Of a stretch of 64,000 nt of DNA, positions 53,498 to 62,591 are shown one piece after another. Each line of letters opens with the position of its first letter. The first letter of the stretch is position 1. Origin of the DNA: Marinomonas rhizomae (lineage in GTDB: Bacteria > Pseudomonadota > Gammaproteobacteria > Pseudomonadales > Marinomonadaceae); NCBI RefSeq assembly GCF_003315485.1, contig NZ_QNSE01000015.1, positions 28,076-92,075 of the forward strand, in the 5' to 3' direction. Under the pieces are notes generated by a model that was not told where the DNA came from, ran no database searches, and saw only the letters and a program-made list of their open reading frames with translations. The position numbers and the translations under genes are program-made.

Positions 53498-54403
53498 TTA
53501 TTCCCAAGTATTGTTAAACGTCATATTTTTCAAAAATACATCAATGAATTTCTGTACAGCGGGCAGTTTTTCCCTGTTCTTGCAGCTGTAAAGGTAAAAG
53601 TTGCGGTAAATAATAGGATCGCAAATCGGTATTATTACCAGCCCGTTTTGTTTCACCGATTCTATGGCGTAAGGCAAGCAAATGGTAACGCCTAAACCAT
53701 TTGCAACCATACTTAAGGCTGTTGACATGAAGTTAACCTGATGTTTTGGGCTAATGACATATTCAGAAGGCTCACGCAACAAATTATCAATGATAAGCTC
53801 AGTGAAAGACCCGCGAAGAGTTATTAAATCTAGGCTGGCAAGGTCTTGCCATCTAATATTGGTTTCTTGCGCGATTGGATGATCTGGCGGCAGTGCCAAA
53901 TGAAAAGGATGTGAGAATATTAGCTGTTTATTAAGGTTAGAGAGTAATTTTCTTTCTGGCCCAATACCTATATCGGCCTCACCTAAGTTGACAATTTCTT
54001 GTACGCTTTCCACACCACAATCAATTAGACTCACTTCAACCTGAGGAAACATTTTGCTATACAAAGCAATAATCCTAGGCAGTTCTGCCGATGCTAATTG
54101 CTGAACAACGGCTATTCTGACTTTGCCATAGTGAAGTTTTTTTAGCCCCCTTACTTCATTGGTCAAGGCATCCATTTCATCTAGCATACGGATAACGGCA
54201 GGAAGAATATTTCTACCGGCTTCGGACGTTTCTAATTTTCTGGTCGATCGATCAAACAAGCCTAATTCTAAGTTGAGCTCTAGTTCTTTGATGATACTAC
54301 TTAGCGCTGATTGAGTGATGTGCAGATTTTCTGCCGCCTTAGTAAAGCTTCCTTCTTGATGAACGGCTAAAAATGCTCGTAATTGTCTGAGTGTCACATT
54401 CAT
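53498..54403 (-). CDS. LysR-family regulator
   Basis: 301 residues. The N-terminal HTH (MNVTLRQLRAFLAVHQEGSFTKAAENLHITQSALSSIIKELELNLELGLFDR) is followed by a LysR substrate domain (VRIAVVQQLASAELPRIIALY). It is divergent from the fumarylacetoacetase operon across 110 nt and is its likely activator, with an intermediate as inducer. Confidence 0.93.
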   Translation of the reverse strand: MNVTLRQLRAFLAVHQEGSFTKAAENLHITQSALSSIIKELELNLELGLFDRSTRKLETSEAGRNILPAVIRMLDEMDALTNEVRGLKKLHYGKVRIAVVQQLASAELPRIIALYSKMFPQVEVSLIDCGVESVQEIVNLGEADIGIGPERKLLSNLNKQLIFSHPFHLALPPDHPIAQETNIRWQDLASLDLITLRGSFTELIIDNLLREPSEYVISPKHQVNFMSTALSMVANGLGVTICLPYAIESVKQNGLVIIPICDPIIYRNFYLYSCKNREKLPAVQKFIDVFLKNMTFNNTWE

Positions 54404-54404
54404 T

Positions 54405-54435
54405 AGATTATCCTATATATTTATTAATATAATCT
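54405..54435. promoter_or_regulatory. Possible LysR binding site
   Basis: AGATTAT-N17-ATAATCT, 7-bp arms, directly upstream of the LysR start in the divergent gap. The spacing is longer than the classic T-N11-A box, so it is a candidate only. Confidence 0.45.
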
Positions 54436-54513
54436 GTTTGCCTAATAAATGGATACATTTTAGTATTTTTTTCATCAAGATAACCATATCCAAAATAAAA
54501 AATAGAAGGGTTT

Positions 54514-55773
54514 ATGAGCTCCAAAAAGACATTTTTATCCGTTGACAGTCGTAGCGACTTTTCAATTCACAACCTACCTTACGGCGTTTTCAGTAGCGAT
54601 ACATTGAACCCTAGGGTAGGGGTTGCTATAGGCCACCAAATTTTAGATTTGAGCCAGCTTGAAGAAGCAGGGCTTCTTCCTACTTCAGATAACTCTGTTT
54701 TTAATAGTGACACACTTAACCCGTTTATTTCTCTCGGAAAAGAGGTCTGGCATGCAACACGAATTCGCCTTCAAGACCTTTTAGATTTGGATAATCCAGA
54801 ATTACGCGATAATAGAGTGCTGCGTGATAACGCAATAGTTAACCAAGCGGATGTACAAATGCATTTGCCGATTCATGTTGCTTCTTATACCGATTTTTAT
54901 TCTTCTCGTGAGCATGCCTTTAATGTGGGCAGTATGTTTAGAGACCCTGAAAATGCCTTAATGCCTAATTGGAGTGAGTTGCCTGTTGGCTATAACGGCC
55001 GTGCAAGTTCTGTTGTCGTTAGTGGTACAGATATAGTGCGCCCAAGTGGGCAAATTAAAGTGCCTGATTCAGAACGCCCCATTTTTTCTAGCTCTCGGAA
55101 ATTAGACTTTGAGCTAGAAACCGCATTTATTATCGGGCGTCCAAATGCTATGGGTAAGCCTGTTTCTGTTGAGAACGCTCACGAGCACATATTTGGCATG
55201 GTGCTTCTTAATGATTGGTCAGCACGCGATATCCAACAATGGGAATACGTTCCACTTGGCCCGTTTAATTCAAAGACATTTGCTTCTTCAATTTCTCCTT
55301 GGGTGGTGACGCTTGAAGCTTTAGAGCCATTCCGCTGTTCCGCACCTAAGCAAGAACCTCTTCCGCTGCCTTATTTACGCGAGAAGCGTAATAACAATTT
55401 TGATATCAACCTTGAAGTGTCTTTTGATATTGCAGGCCATGAAACGGTTATTAGTAAAACTAATTTCAAATACATGTATTGGACAATGCCCCAGCAATTG
55501 GCACACCACACTGTCAGTGGCTGCAATATGCAAGTCGGCGATTTATTAGGCTCAGGCACTATTTCAGGGAAAGAGAAAGATAGCCGTGGCAGCTTGTTGG
55601 AGCTGACTTGGAATATGACGGAACCTCTTACCTTGAGCAATGGTGAGTCACGATGCTTTATTGAAGATGGAGATGGCATCGTCATGCGAGGATACGCTCA
55701 AAAAGATGAGGTGCGAGTAGGGTTTGGTGAAGTGCGTGGAAAAGTTCTCCCCGCTAACGAGTTTCATTTTTAA
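54514..55773 (+). CDS. fahA: Fumarylacetoacetase
   Basis: 419 residues, the usual length. The N-terminal SH3-like domain (NLPYGVFSSDTLNPRVGVAIGHQILDLS) precedes the FAH domain with DFYSSREHAFNVGSMFRDPENALMPNW, LDFELETAFIIGRPN, NDWSARDIQQWEYVPLGPFNSKTF and the metal-binding Asp and Glu residues in those motifs. It hydrolyses fumarylacetoacetate to fumarate and acetoacetate. First gene of a six-gene cluster with a TRAP importer. Confidence 0.95.
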   Translation: MSSKKTFLSVDSRSDFSIHNLPYGVFSSDTLNPRVGVAIGHQILDLSQLEEAGLLPTSDNSVFNSDTLNPFISLGKEVWHATRIRLQDLLDLDNPELRDNRVLRDNAIVNQADVQMHLPIHVASYTDFYSSREHAFNVGSMFRDPENALMPNWSELPVGYNGRASSVVVSGTDIVRPSGQIKVPDSERPIFSSSRKLDFELETAFIIGRPNAMGKPVSVENAHEHIFGMVLLNDWSARDIQQWEYVPLGPFNSKTFASSISPWVVTLEALEPFRCSAPKQEPLPLPYLREKRNNNFDINLEVSFDIAGHETVISKTNFKYMYWTMPQQLAHHTVSGCNMQVGDLLGSGTISGKEKDSRGSLLELTWNMTEPLTLSNGESRCFIEDGDGIVMRGYAQKDEVRVGFGEVRGKVLPANEFHF

Positions 55774-55783
55774 GGCGAATATT

Positions 55784-56428
55784 ATGATTAAACTTTATAG
55801 CTATTTTAGAAGCTCAGCAGCATATCGGGTGCGTATCGCTTTAAACCTTAAAGCACTGCCATACGAGTCTATTCCTGTTCATTTGTTAAATAATGGAGGG
55901 GAGCAACACTCTGCTCATTATGAATCAATAAACCCAATAAAACTGGTGCCGTCTCTAGTGGATAGCGAGCAAATTTTTACGCAATCGCTTGCCATAATGG
56001 AGTACCTTGAAGAAGCCTACCCTGATACAACATCGCTTCTGCCTGAGGAGGTTAATGTACGAGCTAATATTCGTGCTATTAGCCAAATGATTGCGTGTGA
56101 TATTCATCCGGTAAATAATTTAAGAGTACTTCAATACTTAAATAAGCAATTAGACATCGATGAAACGCATCGTAATGATTGGTACAGGCATTGGATTACT
56201 GTGGGTTTTGATGCATTGGAAAAAGTCTTAGCGAAGCAGCCTGGAAAGTTCTGTATTGGTGATACGCCAACCATGGCGGATTGTTGCCTCATTCCTCAAA
56301 TTTATAATGCCAAACGTTTTAATGTTCATCTTGATGACTATCCGCATATTCTGTCGGTTGAGGCCTCTTGTAAAGAGCTCCCAGCGTTTATTCAGGCTGA
56401 ACCAGAAAAACAACCCGATATGGCTTAA
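55784..56428 (+). CDS. maiA: Maleylacetoacetate isomerase (zeta-class GST)
   Basis: 214 residues from the ATG at 55784, preceded by AAGGCG; the frame is open to 55724 inside fahA. YSYFRSSAAYRVRIALNLK is the zeta-class motif with the catalytic SSxxxRVRIAL, then NPIKLVPSLVD and SLAIMEYLEEAYP. It isomerises maleylacetoacetate using glutathione. Confidence 0.95.
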   Translation: MIKLYSYFRSSAAYRVRIALNLKALPYESIPVHLLNNGGEQHSAHYESINPIKLVPSLVDSEQIFTQSLAIMEYLEEAYPDTTSLLPEEVNVRANIRAISQMIACDIHPVNNLRVLQYLNKQLDIDETHRNDWYRHWITVGFDALEKVLAKQPGKFCIGDTPTMADCCLIPQIYNAKRFNVHLDDYPHILSVEASCKELPAFIQAEPEKQPDMA

Positions 56429-56445
56429 TAATAAAGGACAATCTT

Positions 56446-57006
56446 ATGACATTTAAAATAGAGCAAATCCACCATGTTGCCTATCGTTGCAATGATGCAA
56501 AAGAAACGGTGGAGTGGTATACGAAAAACCTAAATATGGATTTTATTTTAGCGTTTGCTGAAAACCAAGTTCCTTCAACCAAAGCGCCAGATCCTTATAT
56601 GCATATTTTTTTAGATGCAGGTAATGGCAATGTATTGGCCTTTTTTGAACTTCCTACCCAGCCTAAAATGGGGCGGGATGAAAATACCCCAACATGGGTG
56701 CAGCATATTGCTCTACGTGTTCATGATCGAGACGCGCTTTTAGCTGCCAAAATACATCTTGAAGAAAACAATATTGATGTACTGGGCGTTACTAATCACG
56801 GGATATTTCATTCGATTTATTTTTTTGACCCAAATGGCCATCGAATTGAACTGACATACGACGATGCCGGCGCTAAAGCAAAAATTGCCCAAATTACAGA
56901 ACAAACAAAATACGAAATGCTTGATGAATGGACGAAAACGAAACGTGCTCCTAAGCATACCGCTTTTCTTCATGCTGAAGAGTTCGAAGCTAACAAAGCG
57001 AATTAA
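56446..57006 (+). CDS. VOC-family protein, possible dioxygenase or isomerase
   Basis: 186 residues: a two-module VOC domain of about 140 residues plus a charged tail of about 45. Metal ligands are suggested by His in EQIHHVAYRC, Glu in VLAFFELP, His in WVQHIALRV and Glu in GHRIELTYD. The family includes glyoxalases, epimerases and extradiol dioxygenases. It follows fahA and maiA in a cluster with no homogentisate dioxygenase in the window, so it could supply the missing ring-opening or a side step; this is inference. Confidence 0.8.
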   Translation: MTFKIEQIHHVAYRCNDAKETVEWYTKNLNMDFILAFAENQVPSTKAPDPYMHIFLDAGNGNVLAFFELPTQPKMGRDENTPTWVQHIALRVHDRDALLAAKIHLEENNIDVLGVTNHGIFHSIYFFDPNGHRIELTYDDAGAKAKIAQITEQTKYEMLDEWTKTKRAPKHTAFLHAEEFEANKAN

Positions 57007-57169
57007 AGTATTGTCACTAAATCATCAATTAGTACAACAAGATAAATGATATAACAATGGTTGTTAAAGGCCATGGTAACTAGGCTCCAAAATAAAATAG
57101 GAAAGATATTTCCTGCTATTTCTTAGTAGTGGAAATAATAAAAACAAAAACGTCATTGAGGAAAGAGTT

Positions 57170-58216
57170 ATGTTTAAAACTATGCGCTCCATCTTATTAG
57201 CCGGTACCGCAGCGGCTGTCATTAATACACCCGTTTCAGCACAGACAGTGCTAAATGTAAGTACTTGGTTATCCCCTACACATGTACAAAATACCGTAGT
57301 GTGGCCAACTTGGGGGAAGTGGGTTGAAGAAGCTACCGAAGGGCGAGTTACCGTTAATATTGAGTACAGTTCCAACAATCCAGCCCAACTTTTTGAGGTT
57401 GTTGAAGACAGTGTTGCGGATGCCTCTTTTAGTTTTAATGGTTTTGTTCCTGGTCGCTTTGAGATGCAACAAATCGCTGAACTTCCTGGACTTGGTGCTA
57501 ATGCAGAAGCGGCTTCTTTAGCTTACTGGCGCACTTATCAAAAATACCTCAAAGCGGCGAATGAATTTGATGGCCTAGAGGTCATTGGTTTATTTACTCA
57601 TGGGCCTGGTGTGATGCATACCCGCTTTCCTGTCAGTAGCTTAGACGACTTAAAAGGCAAAAAAATCCGTATCGGAGGAGGAGTGCAAGCCGAAATTGGT
57701 AAACGACTTGAGGTGATTCCTGTCGCTGCGCCTGGAAACAAAGTTTACGAGCTTTTGCAAACAGGAGTTGTTGATGGTGTGTTTATGCCAATGGTTGAAC
57801 AACAAGGTATGCGTTTAGTTGAAATTGCTCCTTATGTCACAGTACTACCTACAGGTATGTACATGGGAGCCTTCTCTATGTTTATTAGTCCTGACTTTAT
57901 GGATTCCATAGATGAAAAGGATGCCGAGGCAATTCGCAAAGTATCAGGAGAACGTTTGTCTTTAATGGCCGGCGCGGCTTGGGATAAAGCAGATATTAGA
58001 GCGAAGACGTTTTCAGAAGAAAATGGAGGCAAAGTTAATTTGCTCAGTTACGGTGATCAAATGTCATTAGACTACCTAAAAGTGACAGATGGTATTGATC
58101 AAACCTGGTTGAATGACGTAAAAGATAAGGGAATTGATGCACAAGCAGCATTGGATTTTCTTCGAATAGAAGCTCAAATGTACACAGCTAAACAAAAAGA
58201 GACCGGAGCTAATTAA
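57170..58216 (+). CDS. TRAP importer binding protein (DctP type)
   Basis: 348 residues with signal peptide MFKTMRSILLAGTAAAVINTPVSA. Family features are LNVSTWLSPTHVQNTVVWPTWGKWVEEATEGRV, then VSSLDDLKGKKIRIGGGVQAEIGKRLEVIPVAAPGNKVYELLQTGVVDGVF with the conserved Arg that binds a carboxylate. It likely binds the aromatic acid degraded by this cluster. It overlaps the small permease gene (TAATG). Confidence 0.92.
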   Translation: MFKTMRSILLAGTAAAVINTPVSAQTVLNVSTWLSPTHVQNTVVWPTWGKWVEEATEGRVTVNIEYSSNNPAQLFEVVEDSVADASFSFNGFVPGRFEMQQIAELPGLGANAEAASLAYWRTYQKYLKAANEFDGLEVIGLFTHGPGVMHTRFPVSSLDDLKGKKIRIGGGVQAEIGKRLEVIPVAAPGNKVYELLQTGVVDGVFMPMVEQQGMRLVEIAPYVTVLPTGMYMGAFSMFISPDFMDSIDEKDAEAIRKVSGERLSLMAGAAWDKADIRAKTFSEENGGKVNLLSYGDQMSLDYLKVTDGIDQTWLNDVKDKGIDAQAALDFLRIEAQMYTAKQKETGAN

Positions 58217-58743
58217 TGTCTTTTATCTCATGGTTGAACGCAAACTATGAGGAGAGAGGGCCAATGAAATGGTTGGCCTTCTTTTTTGAGCTAATAGCGG
58301 CAGCCACTCTATTTGCTCTTATGATCCTCACGTGTGTTGATGTAGTTGGTCGTTATTTTTTTAATCACCCCGTAATCGGAGCCACAGAATTAACGGAGGT
58401 TGGCTTAGCCATTGTTATTTTTTCTGTTATGCCTGTTGTTACATGGCAAGGTTCGCACATAGTCGTCGATTTGATTGATGCGTTTATCAAGAAAACGTAC
58501 TTACGGGTGTTGGCATTCGTTTCATCTATGGTTATTTTATCTTCATTATATTTTATATCTTTTAGAATATGGGATGTTGGATCTCGTATGTTAAGACGTA
58601 ATATCACTACTGAATTTTTAAGTATTGAAACGGGTCTTATTGTTAAATATATTGCGGTACTAAGCTTTTTGACCGGAATAAGTGCTCTCCTTTATTTTTT
58701 ATTTTTAGTCTTTACATCAAAAAATTCAGGAGAAGATAAATGA
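58216..58743 (+). CDS. TRAP importer small permease (DctQ type)
   Basis: 175 residues and four membrane helices, with LTCVDVVGRYFFNHPVIGATELTEVGLAIVIF typical of DctQ. It overlaps DctM by 4 nt (ATGA). Confidence 0.92.
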   Translation: MSFISWLNANYEERGPMKWLAFFFELIAAATLFALMILTCVDVVGRYFFNHPVIGATELTEVGLAIVIFSVMPVVTWQGSHIVVDLIDAFIKKTYLRVLAFVSSMVILSSLYFISFRIWDVGSRMLRRNITTEFLSIETGLIVKYIAVLSFLTGISALLYFLFLVFTSKNSGEDK

Positions 58744-60065
58744 CTTTAATTCTAATAAGTTTTGCCGTTCTCTTAATAATGATAATGCTGTTAAGGATTC
58801 CAATTGCCTTCGCTATGGCTTTAGTGGGTTTCTTTGGTTTTGCCATTTTAAGTGGCCTAACGTGGGAAAATATAGGGAATTTTAGGTGGAGTATTCCACT
58901 TTCAATGGCTTCTAATCGTATTATTGATACAGCGCAAGATTATGGTCTTTCAATCATTCCATTGTTCATTTTAATGGGGAACTTGATTACAAGATCTGGC
59001 CTTTCAAAACAGCTATATACTGCTTCGTATGCATTTCTTTGTCATAAAAAAGGTGGCTTAGCAATGGCAACTATTGCTGCCTGTGGTGGTTTTTCCGCTG
59101 TTAGCGGCTCTAGTCTTGCTACTGCGGCAACCATGGCAAAAGTCGCGATGCCGCCTATGCGAAAATATGGCTATAGTGATGCATTAGCAACAGCCTCTAT
59201 TGCTTCTGGTGGCACATTAGGCATCTTAATACCGCCAAGTGTCATGTTGATTGTGTACGGATTATTAACCGAAACGAGTATTCGTGAATTGTTCGCAGCG
59301 GGTCTTATTCCAGGTATATTAGGGGTTTTTCTATATCTTGGCGCGGTTAAGTATGTTGTTTGGCGTGATCCAAATGCAGGACCTTCTGCTGAAGCAATGA
59401 GCTGGTCTGAAAGATTGCATGCTCTAAAAGGCGTGCGTGATATTTTGGGCTTGTTCATACTGGTGATGGGTGGGATTTATCTAGGTATATTTACGCCGAC
59501 AGAAGCGGCAGGAATTGGCGCTGGTGGAGCTCTGGTTATTGCATTATTACGTCGCAGTCTGAGTTTATCTTCTTTGTTCAAAACACTGGCGGATAGCGCT
59601 CGAACATCGGCAACATTATTTGTGATTATTATAGGCGCATTAATATTTTCAGATTTTATTAACCGTGCAGGATTACCAGCAATGATGGTGGATTTTGTCC
59701 TATCACTAAATATTGCTCCTATTTTAGTAATCTTCGTTATTTTAATGATTTACATTATTTTAGGTATGGTATTAGAGAGTTTTTCCATGCTCCTTCTTAC
59801 AATACCTGTCTTTTTCCCCATCGTTTCTGAGCTAGGCTATAGTTTGGTTTGGTTTGGTATTGTTGCTGTTATCGTCGTTGAGATTAGCTTAATAACGCCG
59901 CCTGTCGGGATGAATGTTTTTGTATTAAGTAGCATCATTAAAGATGTTAAAACGGGGACTATTTTTAAAGGTATATTGCCTTTTTGGACCGCAGATATTA
60001 TTCGCTTACTTCTCGTGGTGTTGATCGTTCAGCTCTCAACATGGCTACCAAATATGATTTATTAA
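58740..60065 (+). CDS. TRAP importer large permease (DctM type)
   Basis: 441 residues with about twelve membrane helices. MVGF-like start, IPLFILMGNLITRSGLSKQLYTASYAF, GGFSAVSGSSLATAATMAKVAMPPMRKYGY, GGTLGILIPPSVMLIVYG and TPTEAAGIGAGGALV are the DctM hallmarks. It couples substrate entry to the sodium gradient. Confidence 0.94.
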   Translation: MTLILISFAVLLIMIMLLRIPIAFAMALVGFFGFAILSGLTWENIGNFRWSIPLSMASNRIIDTAQDYGLSIIPLFILMGNLITRSGLSKQLYTASYAFLCHKKGGLAMATIAACGGFSAVSGSSLATAATMAKVAMPPMRKYGYSDALATASIASGGTLGILIPPSVMLIVYGLLTETSIRELFAAGLIPGILGVFLYLGAVKYVVWRDPNAGPSAEAMSWSERLHALKGVRDILGLFILVMGGIYLGIFTPTEAAGIGAGGALVIALLRRSLSLSSLFKTLADSARTSATLFVIIIGALIFSDFINRAGLPAMMVDFVLSLNIAPILVIFVILMIYIILGMVLESFSMLLLTIPVFFPIVSELGYSLVWFGIVAVIVVEISLITPPVGMNVFVLSSIIKDVKTGTIFKGILPFWTADIIRLLLVVLIVQLSTWLPNMIY

Positions 60066-60100
60066 GTAAATGTTCTTTTCAAATATCTAACTCTCACTAT

Positions 60101-60128
60101 AAAGTCAGCACGGCTTCATGCTGACTTT
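60101..60128. terminator. Terminator-like hairpin
   Basis: AAAGTCAGCA-CGGCTTCA-TGCTGACTTT, a perfect 10-bp stem between the convergent DctM and ynjD-like genes. T runs are short on both sides. Confidence 0.75.
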
Positions 60129-60148
60129 CGTTAGTTGAAACAAAGTAC

Positions 60149-60784
60149 TTATTTCACGATGCCCAATTCCAAACATTTCCCTTCCATAGCTTTTGCGTCT
60201 TCTGAATCGTGAGTGACAAGCAGTGCGGGTATATTGGCTTGCCGTATTTCATTGAGCACAAAGGCTCTCACATCGCGTCTTAGAGCTGGATCAAGTTTGC
60301 TGAAAGGTTCGTCTAGCAGTAGGTAGTCGGGCCTGGCAAGTAAGGTGCGAAGCAGGGCGACGCGAGCCTGTTGGCCGCCAGAGAGCTCTTTTGGCAGTGC
60401 ACTGGCTTTGTCGGGAATGTCGAGCTTTTTCAGCGCGCTTTCTGCCATGGCTATGCGCTCTAGTTTGTTGATATCAGTAGGAATCGCGAAGAGCAGGTTT
60501 TCAATAATGCTCATATGCGGGAACAGCAAGGGCATTTGCTGTAACAAGCCGACTTTACGTTCCTGAATGGATTTCGTATGCAAAGTCTCATTGTTCAAAA
60601 AGGCCTCGCCAGAGGTGAGTAGATTAGGTGATAAAGAGCCGCTTAAAAAATGCAGCAGGCTTGATTTGCCAATACCGCTTGGCCCCATGATAGACAAGAC
60701 TTGTCCATTGTCGATTTTAAAGCTTAAATCTTTGATAAGTATCTTGTTTTTTGAAGACAAGGTAAACGCATTGACACTGAGCAC
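60149..60784 (-). CDS. ynjD: YnjD-like ABC ATPase
   Basis: 211 residues. Walker A GPSGIGKSSLL, LSGGQQARVALLRTLL and YLLLDEPFSKLD are present. The short length without a regulatory domain and its place after ynjC fit YnjD. ynjBCD systems are annotated as thiamine-type or metal importers without firm proof of substrate. Confidence 0.88.
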   Translation of the reverse strand: MLSVNAFTLSSKNKILIKDLSFKIDNGQVLSIMGPSGIGKSSLLHFLSGSLSPNLLTSGEAFLNNETLHTKSIQERKVGLLQQMPLLFPHMSIIENLLFAIPTDINKLERIAMAESALKKLDIPDKASALPKELSGGQQARVALLRTLLARPDYLLLDEPFSKLDPALRRDVRAFVLNEIRQANIPALLVTHDSEDAKAMEGKCLELGIVK

Positions 60785-60786
60785 TT

Positions 60787-62517
60787 TTAACTCCTTCTAC
60801 TTATTTTGCTTAATAGATTACCCAAAGCGAATCGCCATTTTGTCCAGCGTGGAGGGATAAATTGCGCGAGCCAAAATACCAAGATGGGAAACAAGGCTTG
60901 CAACATTGCCATGCTACCCACTTGTTTTCTGTTGCCCGAGGCGGCTTGTGCTACTGCTTCAGTGGTTAAGGTGCTGTAACGTCCTTCGCCGGCAATGAGT
61001 GTGGGTAAATACTGGGCGATACTGACGGAAAAGCCAATGGCAAAAGCGGTGAATAATGCAGGTTTCAGCATGGCAATTTTTACTCGGATATAATTTTGCC
61101 AAGGTCGATGATTCAGTCGATTTGCTTGTCGCAAATATTCCTCCTCATAGGCCAAATACGGGCCTTTCAATGTTAAGTAAACATAAGGCAAAACATACAT
61201 TAGGTGCAGGGCAACAATAGCGCAGAGATCACCGTTGAGATCCAGGTAAATAAGTAGCACATGTAGGCCAAATAAAAAGCCAATTTGTGGTAATAAAATG
61301 GGGATGTAAATCAGCCAGTCGAAAACATGCGTTTTGTCGGTTTGGGACGATCTCGCGATATCGTGGCGTTTGGTTTCCAGCATGACAACACTAATCACGC
61401 CAGCTAAGAGCGTAGTAATGAATGCAATTGTTAGAGTGTTTAAAGTGAGCTCAATCAGCAAGGGTGTTGCACGATCGAGGTTATCCCATGTCCACTGAGT
61501 GGGGAGGGCGTCAGGGAAGCGCCAGCGTCTAGCAAGCGACCAAATAGGTAGCAGGGCTAGAGCAATAAAAGCATTCAGTAGGGTGAGCAAGCCCAACAAC
61601 ACGCCCATTCGAAGCATGCTGTCTGTTAAACCACAGCGTTTACCATTGCTACGCTCTGCGCGAGTTAGCTTGCTGAGCAGGAGGTGTGATATTTCCCAGC
61701 CAACTAATACAAAAACAATGACTAACATGAGCGAAATTGCACCAGCACTCGCCATCAAACGCATGGATAAATCCGGATCATTGAACCAGCGCAGCAAGGT
61801 CACCGCCAGAGTAGATGGCGTATTAGGACCAATCACCAAGGCCAAATCGACTACCGTCAAACTAAAGGCAATAACAATAAAAATAGGTAGGCGAATGATA
61901 GGGTAAAGCTGTGGAATTAGCACCTTGCGCCATAGGGTAAAACGGCAATATCCAAGAGCTTGGCCGACTTGTAAGCTTTCTCGTGCTTTAATGCTTTTCA
62001 TCGTAGCGAGCATGACAAACAAGAGGTAAGGCATCTCTTTGATAACTAGAGCGATAATCAAGGATATGCCATAAGGGTCTTGCACGGTAATCCAGTTGGG
62101 CGGCCGGTCAAACCCTGTCAACCAAGGGCTAAATAACCGCACTAGCCAACCAGACGGACTTAATAGAAACAATAATCCAATGGCTATCGCAGCATGAGGG
62201 ATCGCTAGGATTGGCGATAATAGAGCTTCGATTTTGTGAAAAAAAGGTCGTTGATAACCCCAAGCCAGCAGTGATAGTGAAAACCATAGGGCAAGTACAG
62301 GTGCTACGATGCCTGTTATCAGAGTGAGTTTTAAGCTGGCGTAGAATTCCCCTTGGGCAAATAAATTGCGCCAAGGGATTAGAGAAATATTGTATTCACC
62401 AAGAGGTGGAAAGTACTGAAAGGCAGGAAGCAAAGTGCCGACCAAGCCAATGACAATAGGGAAGACCAGTAGTAGGGTGATGATTCCCGTGATCCATTTA
62501 GCGTGTTTTAACGGCAT
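60787..62517 (-). CDS. ynjC: YnjC-like double ABC permease
   Basis: 576 residues formed by two fused permease halves with about twelve helices. Coupling loops are GQALGYCRFTLWRKVLIPQLYPI and RLNHRPWQNYIRVKIAMLKPALF. This tandem form is that of YnjC and ThiP. It ends 2 nt before the ATPase start. Confidence 0.9.
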   Translation of the reverse strand: MPLKHAKWITGIITLLLVFPIVIGLVGTLLPAFQYFPPLGEYNISLIPWRNLFAQGEFYASLKLTLITGIVAPVLALWFSLSLLAWGYQRPFFHKIEALLSPILAIPHAAIAIGLLFLLSPSGWLVRLFSPWLTGFDRPPNWITVQDPYGISLIIALVIKEMPYLLFVMLATMKSIKARESLQVGQALGYCRFTLWRKVLIPQLYPIIRLPIFIVIAFSLTVVDLALVIGPNTPSTLAVTLLRWFNDPDLSMRLMASAGAISLMLVIVFVLVGWEISHLLLSKLTRAERSNGKRCGLTDSMLRMGVLLGLLTLLNAFIALALLPIWSLARRWRFPDALPTQWTWDNLDRATPLLIELTLNTLTIAFITTLLAGVISVVMLETKRHDIARSSQTDKTHVFDWLIYIPILLPQIGFLFGLHVLLIYLDLNGDLCAIVALHLMYVLPYVYLTLKGPYLAYEEEYLRQANRLNHRPWQNYIRVKIAMLKPALFTAFAIGFSVSIAQYLPTLIAGEGRYSTLTTEAVAQAASGNRKQVGSMAMLQALFPILVFWLAQFIPPRWTKWRFALGNLLSKISRRS

Positions 62518-62591
62518 CTTACTTCTTATTAAGTTATAAATGATCGCTTGAGTCTACTTTTTACAAAGTGTTGGCGAGCGCAGTAGTGTGA

